A stretch of 22,500 nucleotides of DNA, from positions 1-22,500 of the forward strand of contig JABUQX010057156.1 in assembly GCA_015478945.1 (NCBI GenBank), read 5' to 3'. The translations under genes were made by a program, and so were the position numbers. This DNA comes from Trachelipus rathkii (lineage: Eukaryota; Arthropoda; Malacostraca; Isopoda; Trachelipodidae). The stretch's first letter is position 1, and each line of letters opens with the position of its first letter. Shown here piece after piece: positions 1-8,890 of the stretch. The notes below the pieces were generated by a model. The model was not told where the DNA came from and made no database searches. It saw only the letters and a program-made list of their open reading frames with translations.

Positions 1-230
1 AGGACTTCAGAGGGGGACCATCAATTGTTCAGACTCCTGCCATCTTGCGTTTACCCTTGGTCCTTTATAAAAAAAAAGAGAAACCGTGAGCGAGTCATAA
101 AAACTGTAACAGGTCCTAATATTTTGAATCTCGTCGCGTCACCACTATTGATTGTATAGATCATTACAGAAAATATTATGGAAAAAAAGAAAAATCAAAC
201 TAAAAAAATCGTCAGAACATAAACAGGTCC

Positions 231-271
231 TATATATATATAATATAGTATATATATTTACTATATATATC

Positions 272-314
<43 letters not shown>

Positions 315-326
315 TATAATATATAA
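231..326. repeat. (TA)n-rich microsatellite
   Basis: Imperfect TA dinucleotide tract with interruptions such as TAATATAGTA. It is the first of many similar tracts in the window. The preceding 230 bases are ordinary AT-rich DNA in which I see no gene or repeat. Confidence 0.9.
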
Positions 327-687
327 TCATACTATATCCAATACTGAAGGTGTGTGCGTGTGTGCTCGCATTTGTGAAGAAATCGCGTGCATTGAAAAGA
401 AGAATATGGGGGAAGGGGCAAATGTTAGGAGAAGATTTGGGTGAAGGGAGGAGTCAAGTTTGGAGCGACGCTTTAACCAGTTTCATTGCCAGTGTATTTA
501 TTCGTATTTCAAACAACGCGCAAGAAAGAGACGAACAAAATGCACCAAAAAAAAATTTAATTACTTTTAAAACTTTCCGCACCGCGCCTAAAAAGATTAT
601 TTTTGTCACCGCACGTTTATATTTTCACACATTTAATATTTTACCTGTTATCTGTGAGCTGTTAAGTTAATAAGTTATATCAGTTAT
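327..687. other. Unassigned stretch with one open frame
   Basis: This stretch is less AT-rich than its surroundings. It contains a plus-strand open frame of 106 codons (350-670) starting in a GTGTGCGTGTGTGC-like run. The translation has no domain, signal peptide or membrane segment that I recognise, and no splice or coding bias supports it. I regard it as a chance frame. Confidence 0.4.
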
Positions 688-704
688 AATATATATAATG
701 ATAG

Positions 705-735
<31 letters not shown>

Positions 736-772
736 CTATATAATATACTATATTTATATATCATATATATTA
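688..772. repeat. (TA)n-rich microsatellite
   Basis: TA dinucleotide tract with a clean core near 709-735, followed by degenerate TATATTTATATATCATATA sequence. Confidence 0.9.
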
Positions 773-1398
773 TCGTGTGCTGTGCGATATACCATGTTTA
801 AAAAGGTTGCATGTTGACTGCTACGTGACCAAAATTTGATATTTTCTTTCGAACTTTCTAAAACCCACAAAAGTGCTTGAAACAGTCTTTATACATTTAA
901 ACTCTGCAGTTGTCTCTTATAATCAATAATAAAATTAATATCTTTAAATAATCAATTAATAATATTTTGCATTATTTTTTTTCGCCTAATCTTTTTGACT
1001 CGAAATTTCATTCCTATTTATGATCTAAACAGTTATCAACATTACTTAAAATTTATGTTATCTTTAATATTGAAGTTGCTTTCGAAATCTTTGCTTAAAT
1101 ATTCTTGTTATGTATTAACACATTTTTCTTAAAGCTTCATTTACTCATTTCTACCCATTTGACCCATAACTATTATAAAAGATTATGGCCCGTATTTATG
1201 AATGCTCTTTGAAAAACGACTCGACTTTGCGTAAGGGTACCCTCAGATAAGTATTTTTTCACTACGTAAGAAATTTAAAAAATTGGCATTTATACTAAAC
1301 TACTTTATTCAGGGGCTACCTATCGAAACACAGTTTAGAGGAAGTAACGTTGTTTATTACTGAGTGGAAAATAGATTGCATAATAATTAATTTAGAGA
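773..1398. other. AT-rich DNA, nothing recognised
   Basis: About 620 bases of AT-rich sequence with frequent stops in all frames. I see no transposon domain, no RNA gene and no convincing exon. The less AT-rich stretch around 1185-1250 was read in both directions without a recognisable product. Confidence 0.6.
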
Positions 1399-1536
1399 AA
1401 TGTATATATATAATATATATAATATATATATATATTATATATATATATATAATATATATATATAAAATATATATATATATATATATATACCTATATTCTA
1501 TACTATATATATATATATATAGTATATAATAATTCA
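1399..1536. repeat. (TA)n tail adjoining a SINE
   Basis: TA-rich tract directly against the 3' end, in minus-strand orientation, of the tRNA-derived unit at 1537-1828. Some tRNA SINEs end in short simple-repeat tails. Here the tail may have expanded, or the SINE may have inserted next to an existing TA tract. Confidence 0.8.
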
Positions 1537-1828
1537 TCTACTCACGCCAGTAAGACTCGTCCCTGTCAGTGGGACCCATCGAAAAAGGTCCTTGGGAAAG
1601 CAAGGCCTAACGGCTAAATCCGCTGGCTGGCCAGGCCCTATCGCGAACGCCGCGATTAATTTCCATTTGTAAGCAAAGCACACCACAAAAATGTCTCATA
1701 ACGTCTGAGATGTGACGAAGCCTAGAGTTAAGTAATAATAGCTCCACATTCTCTCGCCCACCCAGTCTTCGAACCTGGGCCCCCTCGCTTGCTAAGCAAG
1801 TGCTCTACCACTGACTAGGAGCGCTCAA
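1537..1828 (-). mobile_element. tRNA-Ala-like SINE
   Basis: A minus-strand unit of about 290 bases. Its first ~76 bases (1826 down to 1751) resemble tRNA-Ala. They carry an A-box-like segment (TAGTCAGTGGTAGAGC), a five-pair anticodon stem around the loop TTAGCAA (anticodon AGC) and a B box GGTTCGAAGAC. The acceptor stem and D stem are mispaired, so it is not a working tRNA. The remaining ~210 bases are a moderately GC-rich body unlike the flanking AT-rich DNA, and the unit ends in a TA-rich tail. This layout of Pol III promoter head, unrelated body and simple-repeat tail is that of a SINE. I cannot name the family, and I saw no second copy in the window. Confidence 0.7.
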
Positions 1829-2317
1829 CTATATATAAGTTTATATTATATATAGATTACTTAGTATATTAATATATAAATTATATAATAGGTATTATAT
1901 AAATATCAATAACGATATTTAATGTAAATCTATTATAAATATATGTAATATATCTGACACACTTTTTTTATCTATGTAATTTATATGCTAATATAAAATC
2001 ATATGAAAAAAAAAAAATATAATCGAAATATCTCAATCCTTACGAAAATGGTGGACCATGTTTTCACGATTTTTCCCTAAGCTTAACTAAAAGAACGCAA
2101 ACTAGCATTTCTTACGTATCCAAAGCACAAAAACGAACACCACCTTTTGGTTAAAAGCTGACTAATTGTTTCATCTCATTTTTTTCTCATCTCATTTCTC
2201 ATCACCAATCATTTTTTCCCCATCGTGCACCCCCGGTAGCTCACAGTATCTATCTATTTTTAAAACCGTACCCACACCGCACACGCACATGGGAAATGCA
2301 ATGTTTTTCTAACTCCG
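1829..2317. other. AT-rich DNA, nothing recognised
   Basis: Starts with degenerate TA-rich sequence (about 1830-2010), then about 300 bases of mixed sequence. That part has CATCTCATTT-type pyrimidine repeats near 2173-2210 and an AC-rich patch near 2270-2290. No gene or mobile element is recognised. Confidence 0.5.
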
Positions 2318-2402
2318 TTTATACTATGTATAATCATATATTATATAAATAATAAATAGTATAATAATATACATATAATATAGTATATATTATATATATA
2401 TT
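2318..2402. repeat. TA-rich tract
   Basis: Degenerate TA-rich sequence. The next ~290 bases (2403-2693) hold a small inverted repeat, GTACTTA-AA-TAAGTAC, near 2518-2533 and nothing else I can identify. Confidence 0.7.
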
Positions 2403-2693
2403 GTTGTGTCAATCTTATTCTATTTCATTCACCCTCTTCTATGAACTAGTCAAATTTTATCTATCTATGAGCATTTTCCAAAGTTTAGGGGAAGTACTGC
2501 GTTATCATATATTGAAGTGTACTTAAATAAGTACGCGTGTCCGTCATACAAAAAACCCCATGAAGTAATCGGAACATACTGTTTATGAGAGTTAGCTCAG
2601 CTACGTGTCATGAAAGTAGCTCAGAACGTTCGAAGCATAAGCCACGTACATGGAATTAGAACCTAAAATACTGGCATGAAAAAGCTGTGTTGA

Positions 2694-2792
2694 TATATAT
2701 ATAGGTATATATACTATAATATATAATATATATATATACTATATATATAATATATATATATAAGTTAATATATAAAATATATAATATTCAGA
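2694..2792. repeat. (TA)n-rich microsatellite
   Basis: Interrupted TA tract. A second tract follows at 2921-3012. Between them is ~128 bases of unique sequence without a recognised product. Confidence 0.85.
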
Positions 2793-2920
2793 ATCAAGAA
2801 AGATACAATTGAAAAAATTTCATCGTAATGACACGATAGTCTTCGGCATCCAGCAACTTCCGCCTGAAGGGTAATCGAAATATACTATCAGTCGATTGTT
2901 TAAATAAAATTATTATTTCA

Positions 2921-3012
2921 TATATATATATAAATATATAATAAATATATATACTACTATAGGTGAAAAGTATATTATGAATATATATATATATAATATA
3001 TATATACTATAA
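2921..3012. repeat. (TA)n-rich microsatellite
   Basis: Interrupted TA tract. It is followed by a GTTGTTGTGTGG-type low-complexity patch at about 3038-3095 and a TTATTA-rich patch to about 3178. Confidence 0.85.
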
Positions 3013-3178
3013 TAAGTTGAAACAATGCGTATTAAACTTGTTGTTGTGTGGTGTGTTGTTGTGTGGTGGTGGGATGTATAATTTATGTTGTTGCTGTTTA
3101 TTTCGGCATTGTTGTTATGGTTCAGCTTATTATTAACATTACTTTATTATTATTGATTATTATATTAATTATTATGAC

Positions 3179-3275
3179 TATATAGTATATATAATATTAT
3201 ATAGTGTATAGCTATAATATACATATACTATATATTATATAAATAATAGTATATTATATATATAGAGTAGTATAC
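3179..3275. repeat. TA-rich tract
   Basis: Degenerate TA-rich sequence that borders the more GC-rich hairpin block starting near 3290. Confidence 0.75.
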
Positions 3276-3381
3276 TAGTGATTTTGCTAGCCAATGTTGT
3301 GTATTTATATACCCTAGATTTGGCACGGGCTAGCTTCTTTTTTGGCCCCCATTCTCGGCACCCTTCGTAAGACAGGGGTGC

Positions 3382-3543
3382 GCCAGATGGTTGCGTAGCA
3401 ACCGTCTACGCTGGCTCTCGCCTTATGTTTGGCCCCCTTGTGCACCCCCTTTAAAGGGGCCTTAGCCCCCTTTGATGTCTTTGACCCTTGATATTTCGGC
3501 CTTGATAAAGTATCAAGGGCGAAATTGACCTTTCATAAAGGTC
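3382..3543. repeat. Cluster of inverted repeats (hairpins)
   Basis: At least four foldback sequences follow one another. (1) 3382-3415: GCCAG...CTGGC arms enclosing GGTTGC-GTA-GCAACC. (2) 3446-3459: the perfect palindrome CCCCTTTAAAGGGG, with a further run of G and C blocks that can pair alternatively (AAAGGGG with CCCCTTT). (3) CCCTTGATA (3485-3493) pairing with TATCAAGGG (3511-3519). (4) GACCTTT-CAT-AAAGGTC (3527-3543). The block is GC-rich compared with its neighbours and has no open frame of note. Its function is unknown. It may be the remnant of a structured satellite or of a mobile-element end. Confidence 0.75.
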
Positions 3544-3659
3544 GTGAGGGATTAAGTGAGATTAAAATTGAGTTCGAGTAGGTACTCTGACGCTGTCCTG
3601 GGTAGTAACGGTCCAGACAGGAGGTAATGTATGGTACCTGTCCTAAGCTTGAGTTCATT

Positions 3660-5095
3660 TTATTTCCATCCAACTCACACCTACACCTACCAGCACGGCC
3701 ACACCCACTAGGTACTTTTATACACACGCACACCCGACTAGCACTTAACACACACGCACACCACTATCTAACTTATCACAACATGACACCCCCATAGACA
3801 CGTTACCTCCATCTACACCGACACACACACACATAGACACATCACCTATACACTACAAGCCCTATATCACCACACCACCCTCACCACCCCGCATAAAATG
3901 CACCCCCTAGATACCTCACACCTACTCACACTATGACACTTATACACAACAATACACCCACCCATGAGACAGCGTACACCCAGTCACATAGAACTTTCAA
4001 CTCACTCCATAGACACTTACACTCACCATAGACCCTTGTCACACACACACACAACACACGCACGCACACACATATGACACTTATGAACACACGCACACCC
4101 GCTAGCACTTATGCACACATACACCCAACCCATAGACACTTACTGCTCCAGCACCTACACACACATACCACATCCTAGACACTACCCCGCCCTATGATAC
4201 ACAGCACACACACACATCCCTCACCAACCTCGCCATAGATACATAACCCACCCAGTTTACATACACCACCTAGCTCACCTACACCTACCACACATGACAC
4301 TTAATAGCACAGCAACACCCACGCCTTGAACACTTACACCCACCATAGACCCTTACACCACCATTGAGACACTTACACCACCCATAGGACCCTGTACACC
4401 CACACACACATACATCTACACTCACCCATAGACACTTGAACTTACACTCACACACCACACACACAGATAACACCAACACACATACCTAGACACATACCCC
4501 CGCCCTATATCAAAACAGTAAAGCAAACCACCCACCTCAACCACTCCCACTCTATACATACACCCACCCTAGTTACATACACCTACCCTAGCACACCTAC
4601 ACCTACACATCTCACTATGACGACTTTATACAACACATACACCCACCCCTTAGACACTGACACCCCAACCAATAAGACCCTAACCCACCCATATAACACT
4701 TACACGCATCCCCAATGACGCCTTTACACCCACCCATACGACACTAACACTCACCCATCAACACTTACGCTGACACTTCACACATCACCTACACACACAA
4801 CATAGACACACTACACACATACGCTAACAAAACCTATCGTAACCTATAACATACACACACACACCGCACACACTCGACCAACCCCGCCATAGATACATAC
4901 ACACACCCTAGTCTACATACACCTACCCTAGTCTCACACCTACACCTACCACCAACACACACTTTATACCTTATACGATCAATACAGTCCACCCAGTATA
5001 CACTTTAACATCCGTCCATAGACACTTCCTCACTCCATAAGACCACTTACACCATCCCATAGACCCTTACACTTACACTCACAAACAAACACAAC
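3660..5095. repeat. AC-rich minisatellite with higher-order period
   Basis: About 1.4 kb of one strongly C/A-biased strand, built from degenerate units of about 20 bases such as CATAGACACTTACACCCACC. At least fifteen variants of the ATAGACAC core are visible. Longer blocks recur: CTCACCTACACCTACC-type segments near 4274, 4592 and 4933, and CGCC(A)TA(G)AT-type segments near 4231, 4500 and 4886, implying a larger unit of about 320-340 bases. The open frames here on the minus strand (Val/Cys-rich) are by-products of the repeat. This is a non-coding satellite-like array. Confidence 0.9.
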
Positions 5096-5099
5096 ACTA

Positions 5100-5455
5100 C
5101 TTGTCAACGCTCAGCTTGATGCTTCATGCTTTGATGGGGGCGACGTCAAGCTTCTGGATACTCGCTTGATGCCTCACTTTGATGCCTCAACTTTGATGCC
5201 TCATCTTTGCATGGCTCATCTTGATGCATCTATATGATGGGCTCAGACTTTGATGGCAACCGTGATATTGAGTTTCAACTTGATGGCACCTACTGAAGGT
5301 TCAGCTTTGATGGTCCTATTTGGATGGTTCATTTGATGGCACCTATAATGAATCGGTTCTTCTTTGATGGCAACTATATTGATGGCTTCAGCACTTGATG
5401 ACTCAGATTTATGATGGTTCAACTTTTACTTTAACGTTGATGGTAAATCCCAAGT
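5100..5455. repeat. TTGATG tandem array
   Basis: A degenerate tandem array with a period of roughly 15 bases, on the pattern CTTTGATGCCTCAA. It shifts to CTTGATGGCACCTATA-like units further on. It starts abruptly where the AC-rich array ends. No coding frame persists through it. Confidence 0.85.
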
Positions 5456-5562
5456 TCACCGTAACGAGTGTCTAGGGGTGTTCCATGAGATGCCCTAGGT
5501 GTTCAGACGAGTGCCAGCGAGTGCAGGTAAGTGCCACATAGTCCAACTGATGCCACTTTTTT
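5456..5562. repeat. Short GAGTGCC/GTGTTC-type array
   Basis: About 100 bases of short related units (GAGTGTCTAGG, GATGCCCTAGG, GAGTGCCAGC, AAGTGCCACA). It is a third unit type next to the TTGATG array and looks like a degenerate minisatellite. Confidence 0.6.
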
Positions 5563-5568
5563 CAAGCC

Positions 5569-5925
5569 TTTTCTACCTCCCCTGAGCCTAAGAATAGCGC
5601 TAATATTGGTGTCTACCCCAGTTTAAGGTATGAGGACTCGATTGTTATACTCATTAATTTGTCAAGGAATGCTCTATTAGATTAGCTTTTCCCTAGCCTA
5701 CCCTGGATCATGAATGTCCTAATAATTGGGCCTACCCCTATTTAAAGGATGAGGATTCGATTGGTGTATTTATTAAGTGCTAGGATGTTTCCTTTCTAGC
5801 AACGCCTATACCTATCAATGACAACCTAATATTGCTGGTCTAACCCTTGTTAAGTGAAGGTAAACGACTCGAATTGGTGTGTATTATAAGTTGTAGATGC
5901 CTTCCTTATTTTCTTAGCACTCTAG
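5569..5925. repeat. Degenerate ~110-118 bp tandem repeat
   Basis: Three diverged copies and the start of a fourth. Copy starts are near 5569, 5687, 5791 and 5900. Each begins with a pyrimidine-rich TTTTCTACC / TTTTCCCTAGCC / CCTTTCTAGC / CCTTCCTTATT segment. Each then has an AATATTGGTCTACCC-like block, a TTTAAGG/TTAAGTGAAGG block, and a GAGGACTCGATTGGTGTA-like block followed by TTATTAAGT. Unit length varies by indels. No coding frame runs through it. Confidence 0.8.
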
Positions 5926-5998
5926 GCAGGACATAATTACATCTCCAATTATAGTAATCATCCAATGACGCAACGACAGACCACAGGACCTGCTACGT

Positions 5999-6058
5999 TC
6001 CGCCGTCATATCCCGCCCGCCCGCGAGCGCCCGGCCGCAGGCGCAATATCCCGCGCGA
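5999..6058. other. GC-rich patch with hairpin
   Basis: About 60 bases of CpG-dense sequence, including CCCGCCCGCCCGCG and two copies of ATATCCCGC about 35 bases apart. GCGCC (6027-6031) can pair with GGCGC (6040-6044). It stands out sharply from AT-rich DNA on both sides. No function can be assigned. Confidence 0.6.
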
Positions 6059-7255
6059 ACGAATATGATATCAATGTGAACTATTCAAAGAATCATTCAA
6101 ATTAGCTCGCGTTAATTCATTTTTAATCCATCTTAACATTTTTTAATTAAAAAACATACACTTTACAGACCATAAAGCCCAGTGAAACAGTAAATCAATA
6201 ACTCCAATAAAGAAAATGGGGCTTAGTAATGCTTTGGTTTGCTACTACTGTTTTATAAATAAATTTGTTAGCATATTTTTTCTTTTATATTTTTTTTTTT
6301 GTTAATACTTTTTTATTTAATAAATTGTAATCGTCAGAAAAATAAATAAATTGGTTAGCAATATTATAAAGATTCATTGGCACTACACTAGTACGAAATT
6401 TATTAAAAAATAAACTTACAGACCCCTAAGACTAAAAACAGTGAAATCAAAGCTCTGTAGCCAGCAAACATGTTTGTACACAACAATGTCAGCATTACTT
6501 TGTTGTCATTGTATTAACATTGGAATAATTAGTAGAAGACCTGTCTCATAGGTGGGAGCTCCATTAGCTGAAGAATCTTTGAAATAAACTGTCGTATTAT
6601 TTGATTATTTGGTATATAAAGTCTATAAAATTATCTTCAGAAAAACTCCAAGGAAAACCAACTCACTGGTGGAAAAGTAGGAAGAAATTTCAAAATAACA
6701 AAAGGAACATTGGAAGCCAAAGAAGAATGAGTTGGATAATTCGAGATATTTGATGGAATACCTTTACATTCCTTTCAGCTCTAAAGTTTTCAACAAACTG
6801 TATGACGCGGAGCTTCGCAAATTCTAACCTACCTCCAGGTCATTTAATCATCAAACATTTATATATTAAAGGCAGAGCTGAAGTGGATAAACGAAGGCTT
6901 CACAATAATAATAAAAAAATAGACCTCTGACAACGAGAAATGTATATTATGATATTCATATTATGTATATATGATATTAAACACAGCAATAAGAGTTTCA
7001 ATTATGAACATTTAAAGAGAATAACAATGCGTGTCTAATTGAAGCAATGAAGCACGATTAAATACATACAATGATTTAGGGAGCTATATTGCATCAGAAC
7101 AAATTTTTGTAGAACAAAATGATTTTCCACCATAGTTTGTGACTATTAACCATTATTACAATTGTAAAACTAGTGAAGATGTGTTGAAAACGGTCTGGGA
7201 ATAAATACATTAACAAAAAAAGGAAAGAAGCCTCAAATATATAATAATAGAAAAT
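6059..7255. other. AT-rich DNA with a short dispersed repeat
   Basis: About 1.2 kb of AT-rich sequence with no gene recognised. Two short related segments, about 6150-6208 and 6409-6455, share a CTTACAGACC...AGTGAAA...AATCAA...CTC pattern, which suggests a short dispersed or duplicated repeat. A very tentative kinase-like fragment on the minus strand near 6538-6571 is discussed among the findings. Confidence 0.5.
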
Positions 7256-7256
7256 T

Positions 7257-7259
<3 letters not shown>

Positions 7260-7292
<33 letters not shown>

Positions 7293-7466
7293 ATATCTAT
7301 GAGAGACAATGTAATGTTACACTAACCTATAGTATAGAATAATCTGAAAATAGAGCTATATATACAATATATATATATATATATTTATATTATATATATT
7401 ATATATATATCTATATATATTATATATATATATATATATATATTATATAATATCATATATTAGTAC

Positions 7467-7543
<77 letters not shown>

Positions 7544-7575
7544 ATAATCATATATATATATATATATATATAATA
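7260..7575. repeat. (TA)n microsatellite block
   Basis: Several long TA runs, cleanest around 7470-7545, interrupted by short AT-rich segments including one patch of less repetitive sequence near 7288-7358. Confidence 0.9.
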
Positions 7576-7655
7576 ATATACTGCAAAAATAAATACTAAA
7601 AAACAATAAAATAAAATGCATTCTCTATAAGGCAATAAACATTACAACAACGTAC

Positions 7656-7766
7656 CAGCTAAAGCGTATGGTGCTCCTCTAGAACCAACGCGTATAACCT
7701 CACTATATGTTCAGAATCGATAGTATGCATAATAGCTGCCTCCTTCAAGAATTCCATAGGTTGACT
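7656..7766 (-). pseudogene. Ack-family tyrosine kinase exon (decayed or misassembled)
   Basis: A 111 bp minus-strand block reads as 37 codons. It is bounded by an acceptor-like TGCAG (7771-7767) after a T-rich stretch and a donor-like GTACGT (7655-7650). The translation contains FLKEAAIMHTID and EHIVRLYALVL, which match the alphaC helix to beta5 segment of Ack (TNK2-like) non-receptor tyrosine kinases, including the alphaC glutamate that pairs with the ATP-binding lysine. The SQP lead-in is also typical of Ack. Oddities: codon 36 is TAG, the glycine normally in RLYGVV is alanine, and about three residues after SQP are missing compared with Ack kinases I know. It is either a relic exon or a real exon with sequence errors. 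The family call is recognition by eye, not a database search. Confidence 0.65.
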
Positions 7767-7919
7767 CTGCACTCTCTTTGCTCAAACATAAAAAACACAT
7801 TAAAACTGCATATCTTATATTATGCTTCACTATATCTAGAAGTCGACGCATTTTCGACTACGATTTTGAAAGGGTTATAGTTATATAATAAAATAGAATT
7901 CAACTATTAAAAAAGATAG

Positions 7920-8290
7920 TTTGATCTGTATATAAATATATATTATAATATATAATATCATATTATATCACTTATATAGTTAATAATATAATAATAGTGA
8001 TAACTTATGATTTATTATATAGAATAATTATTTATACGTATTCATTAATAACTATATATAAAAATATTATATATATATATACTATAATATATTTTCATAT
8101 ATCATATATATATAACGTAATTGAAAAGTAATGTAGGTCGATGCAGTTATGAAGATTATTACTAATATAACTATATATATTAATTGATTATAGTATATAT
8201 ATATACTATATGCTGTGTATAAGGTATATATCATGTATATAATATTAAAATAGTATATATTATATGGGTATGTATGATAGTATAATTAAT
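7920..8290. repeat. TA-rich degenerate tract
   Basis: Degenerate TA-rich sequence with runs such as TATATATATACTATAATATA. It abuts the outer end of the 3' LTR at 8299. Bases 7772-7919 show nothing recognisable apart from the T-rich lead-in to the kinase-like exon. Confidence 0.7.
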
Positions 8291-8298
8291 CAGTAGTA

Positions 8299-8852
8299 TG
8301 TATCAACCCTTGTGAGAAGTTTTAGGATACGAGTGGATTAATGAAAGGAGAGTAATTAACTTTTTATTTTATTTCTCAAGAACTAACTTAAACTATCAGG
8401 TAGTAAATGAGATATGATAATAGATGTGTATAAAAGTTAAGCACAATGAGGCCAGTTTCCACAGTTATTAATAACATTGGTGATGGTTAACAGATCATAA
8501 TGTTTTAAGTATAAATCAAAACACAAAATCCTACATCGTTCTTTCACCGAGCCACGCATCTAGATCAGCTTATAAAAGCGACCTCGTCTCTCTGATATAA
8601 ATCAAGTCTTAGCTGACTTATTTTTGTTTAGGTTCTCGAGATGATGCCAGGCATTCTCCTTCGAGCATCACCGTCCAGATATGGACTCAAGTCTCACCAA
8701 ATAAAGTTGCCATACCCAAACGTAGTCTGCTTAAGATATTTTCTCATCTATAAATATATAAATGTAATAGTAAAATTTGATATATCACAATACTCATGAG
8801 AGGCTGCTCACAAATCTCTACTATGTGAGGCAAGTTGGAAATCCTGCCCACA
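8299..8852 (-). repeat. 3' LTR
   Basis: Aligns by eye along its whole length with 16600-17163 in the same orientation. Shared landmarks on the plus strand are TCAACCCTTGTGAGAAG, GGTTAACA, GCGACC.C.TCTCT, CAGG..CATTCTCCTT and GGAAATCCTGCCCACA. In element orientation it begins TGTGGGCAGGAT and ends near ...GATACA, giving the usual TG...CA. A poly(A) signal AATAAA (plus-strand TTTATT, 8363-8373) lies near its 3' end. A TATA-like motif lies at 8568-8577. Many indels separate the two LTR copies. Confidence 0.8.
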
Positions 8853-8858
8853 AGAGTA

Positions 8859-8890
8859 TTTTTTTTTTTTTTTTTTTTATTTTTTTTTTT
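8859..8890 (-). other. A-rich tract at the polypurine-tract position
   Basis: On the element strand this is A11-T-A20, six bases outside the 3' LTR. The position is that of the polypurine tract that primes plus-strand synthesis. The sequence is nearly pure A, without the G block common in such tracts, so the role is plausible but not shown. Confidence 0.45.

Noticed and set aside
350..670. 106-codon plus-strand frame
   Set aside because: No recognisable domain, atypical composition and no supporting signals; likely chance.
2588..2640. tRNA-like segment (TTAGCTCAG ... CGTTCGAAGC)
   Set aside because: The boxes are imperfect and no cloverleaf stems pair; too weak to call.
2800..2880. Possible small exon on either strand
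   Set aside because: Short open frames with passable splice-like ends, but no protein family recognised on either strand.
3533..4479. Several minus-strand frames rich in Val, Cys and Gly
   Set aside because: They follow the AC-rich minisatellite read as GTGTGT; by-products of the repeat.
8568..8578. Perfect TATA box (TATAAAAG) on the plus strand in the 3' LTR
   Set aside because: The element is on the minus strand and the other LTR has lost the motif. An antisense promoter is possible but unsupported.
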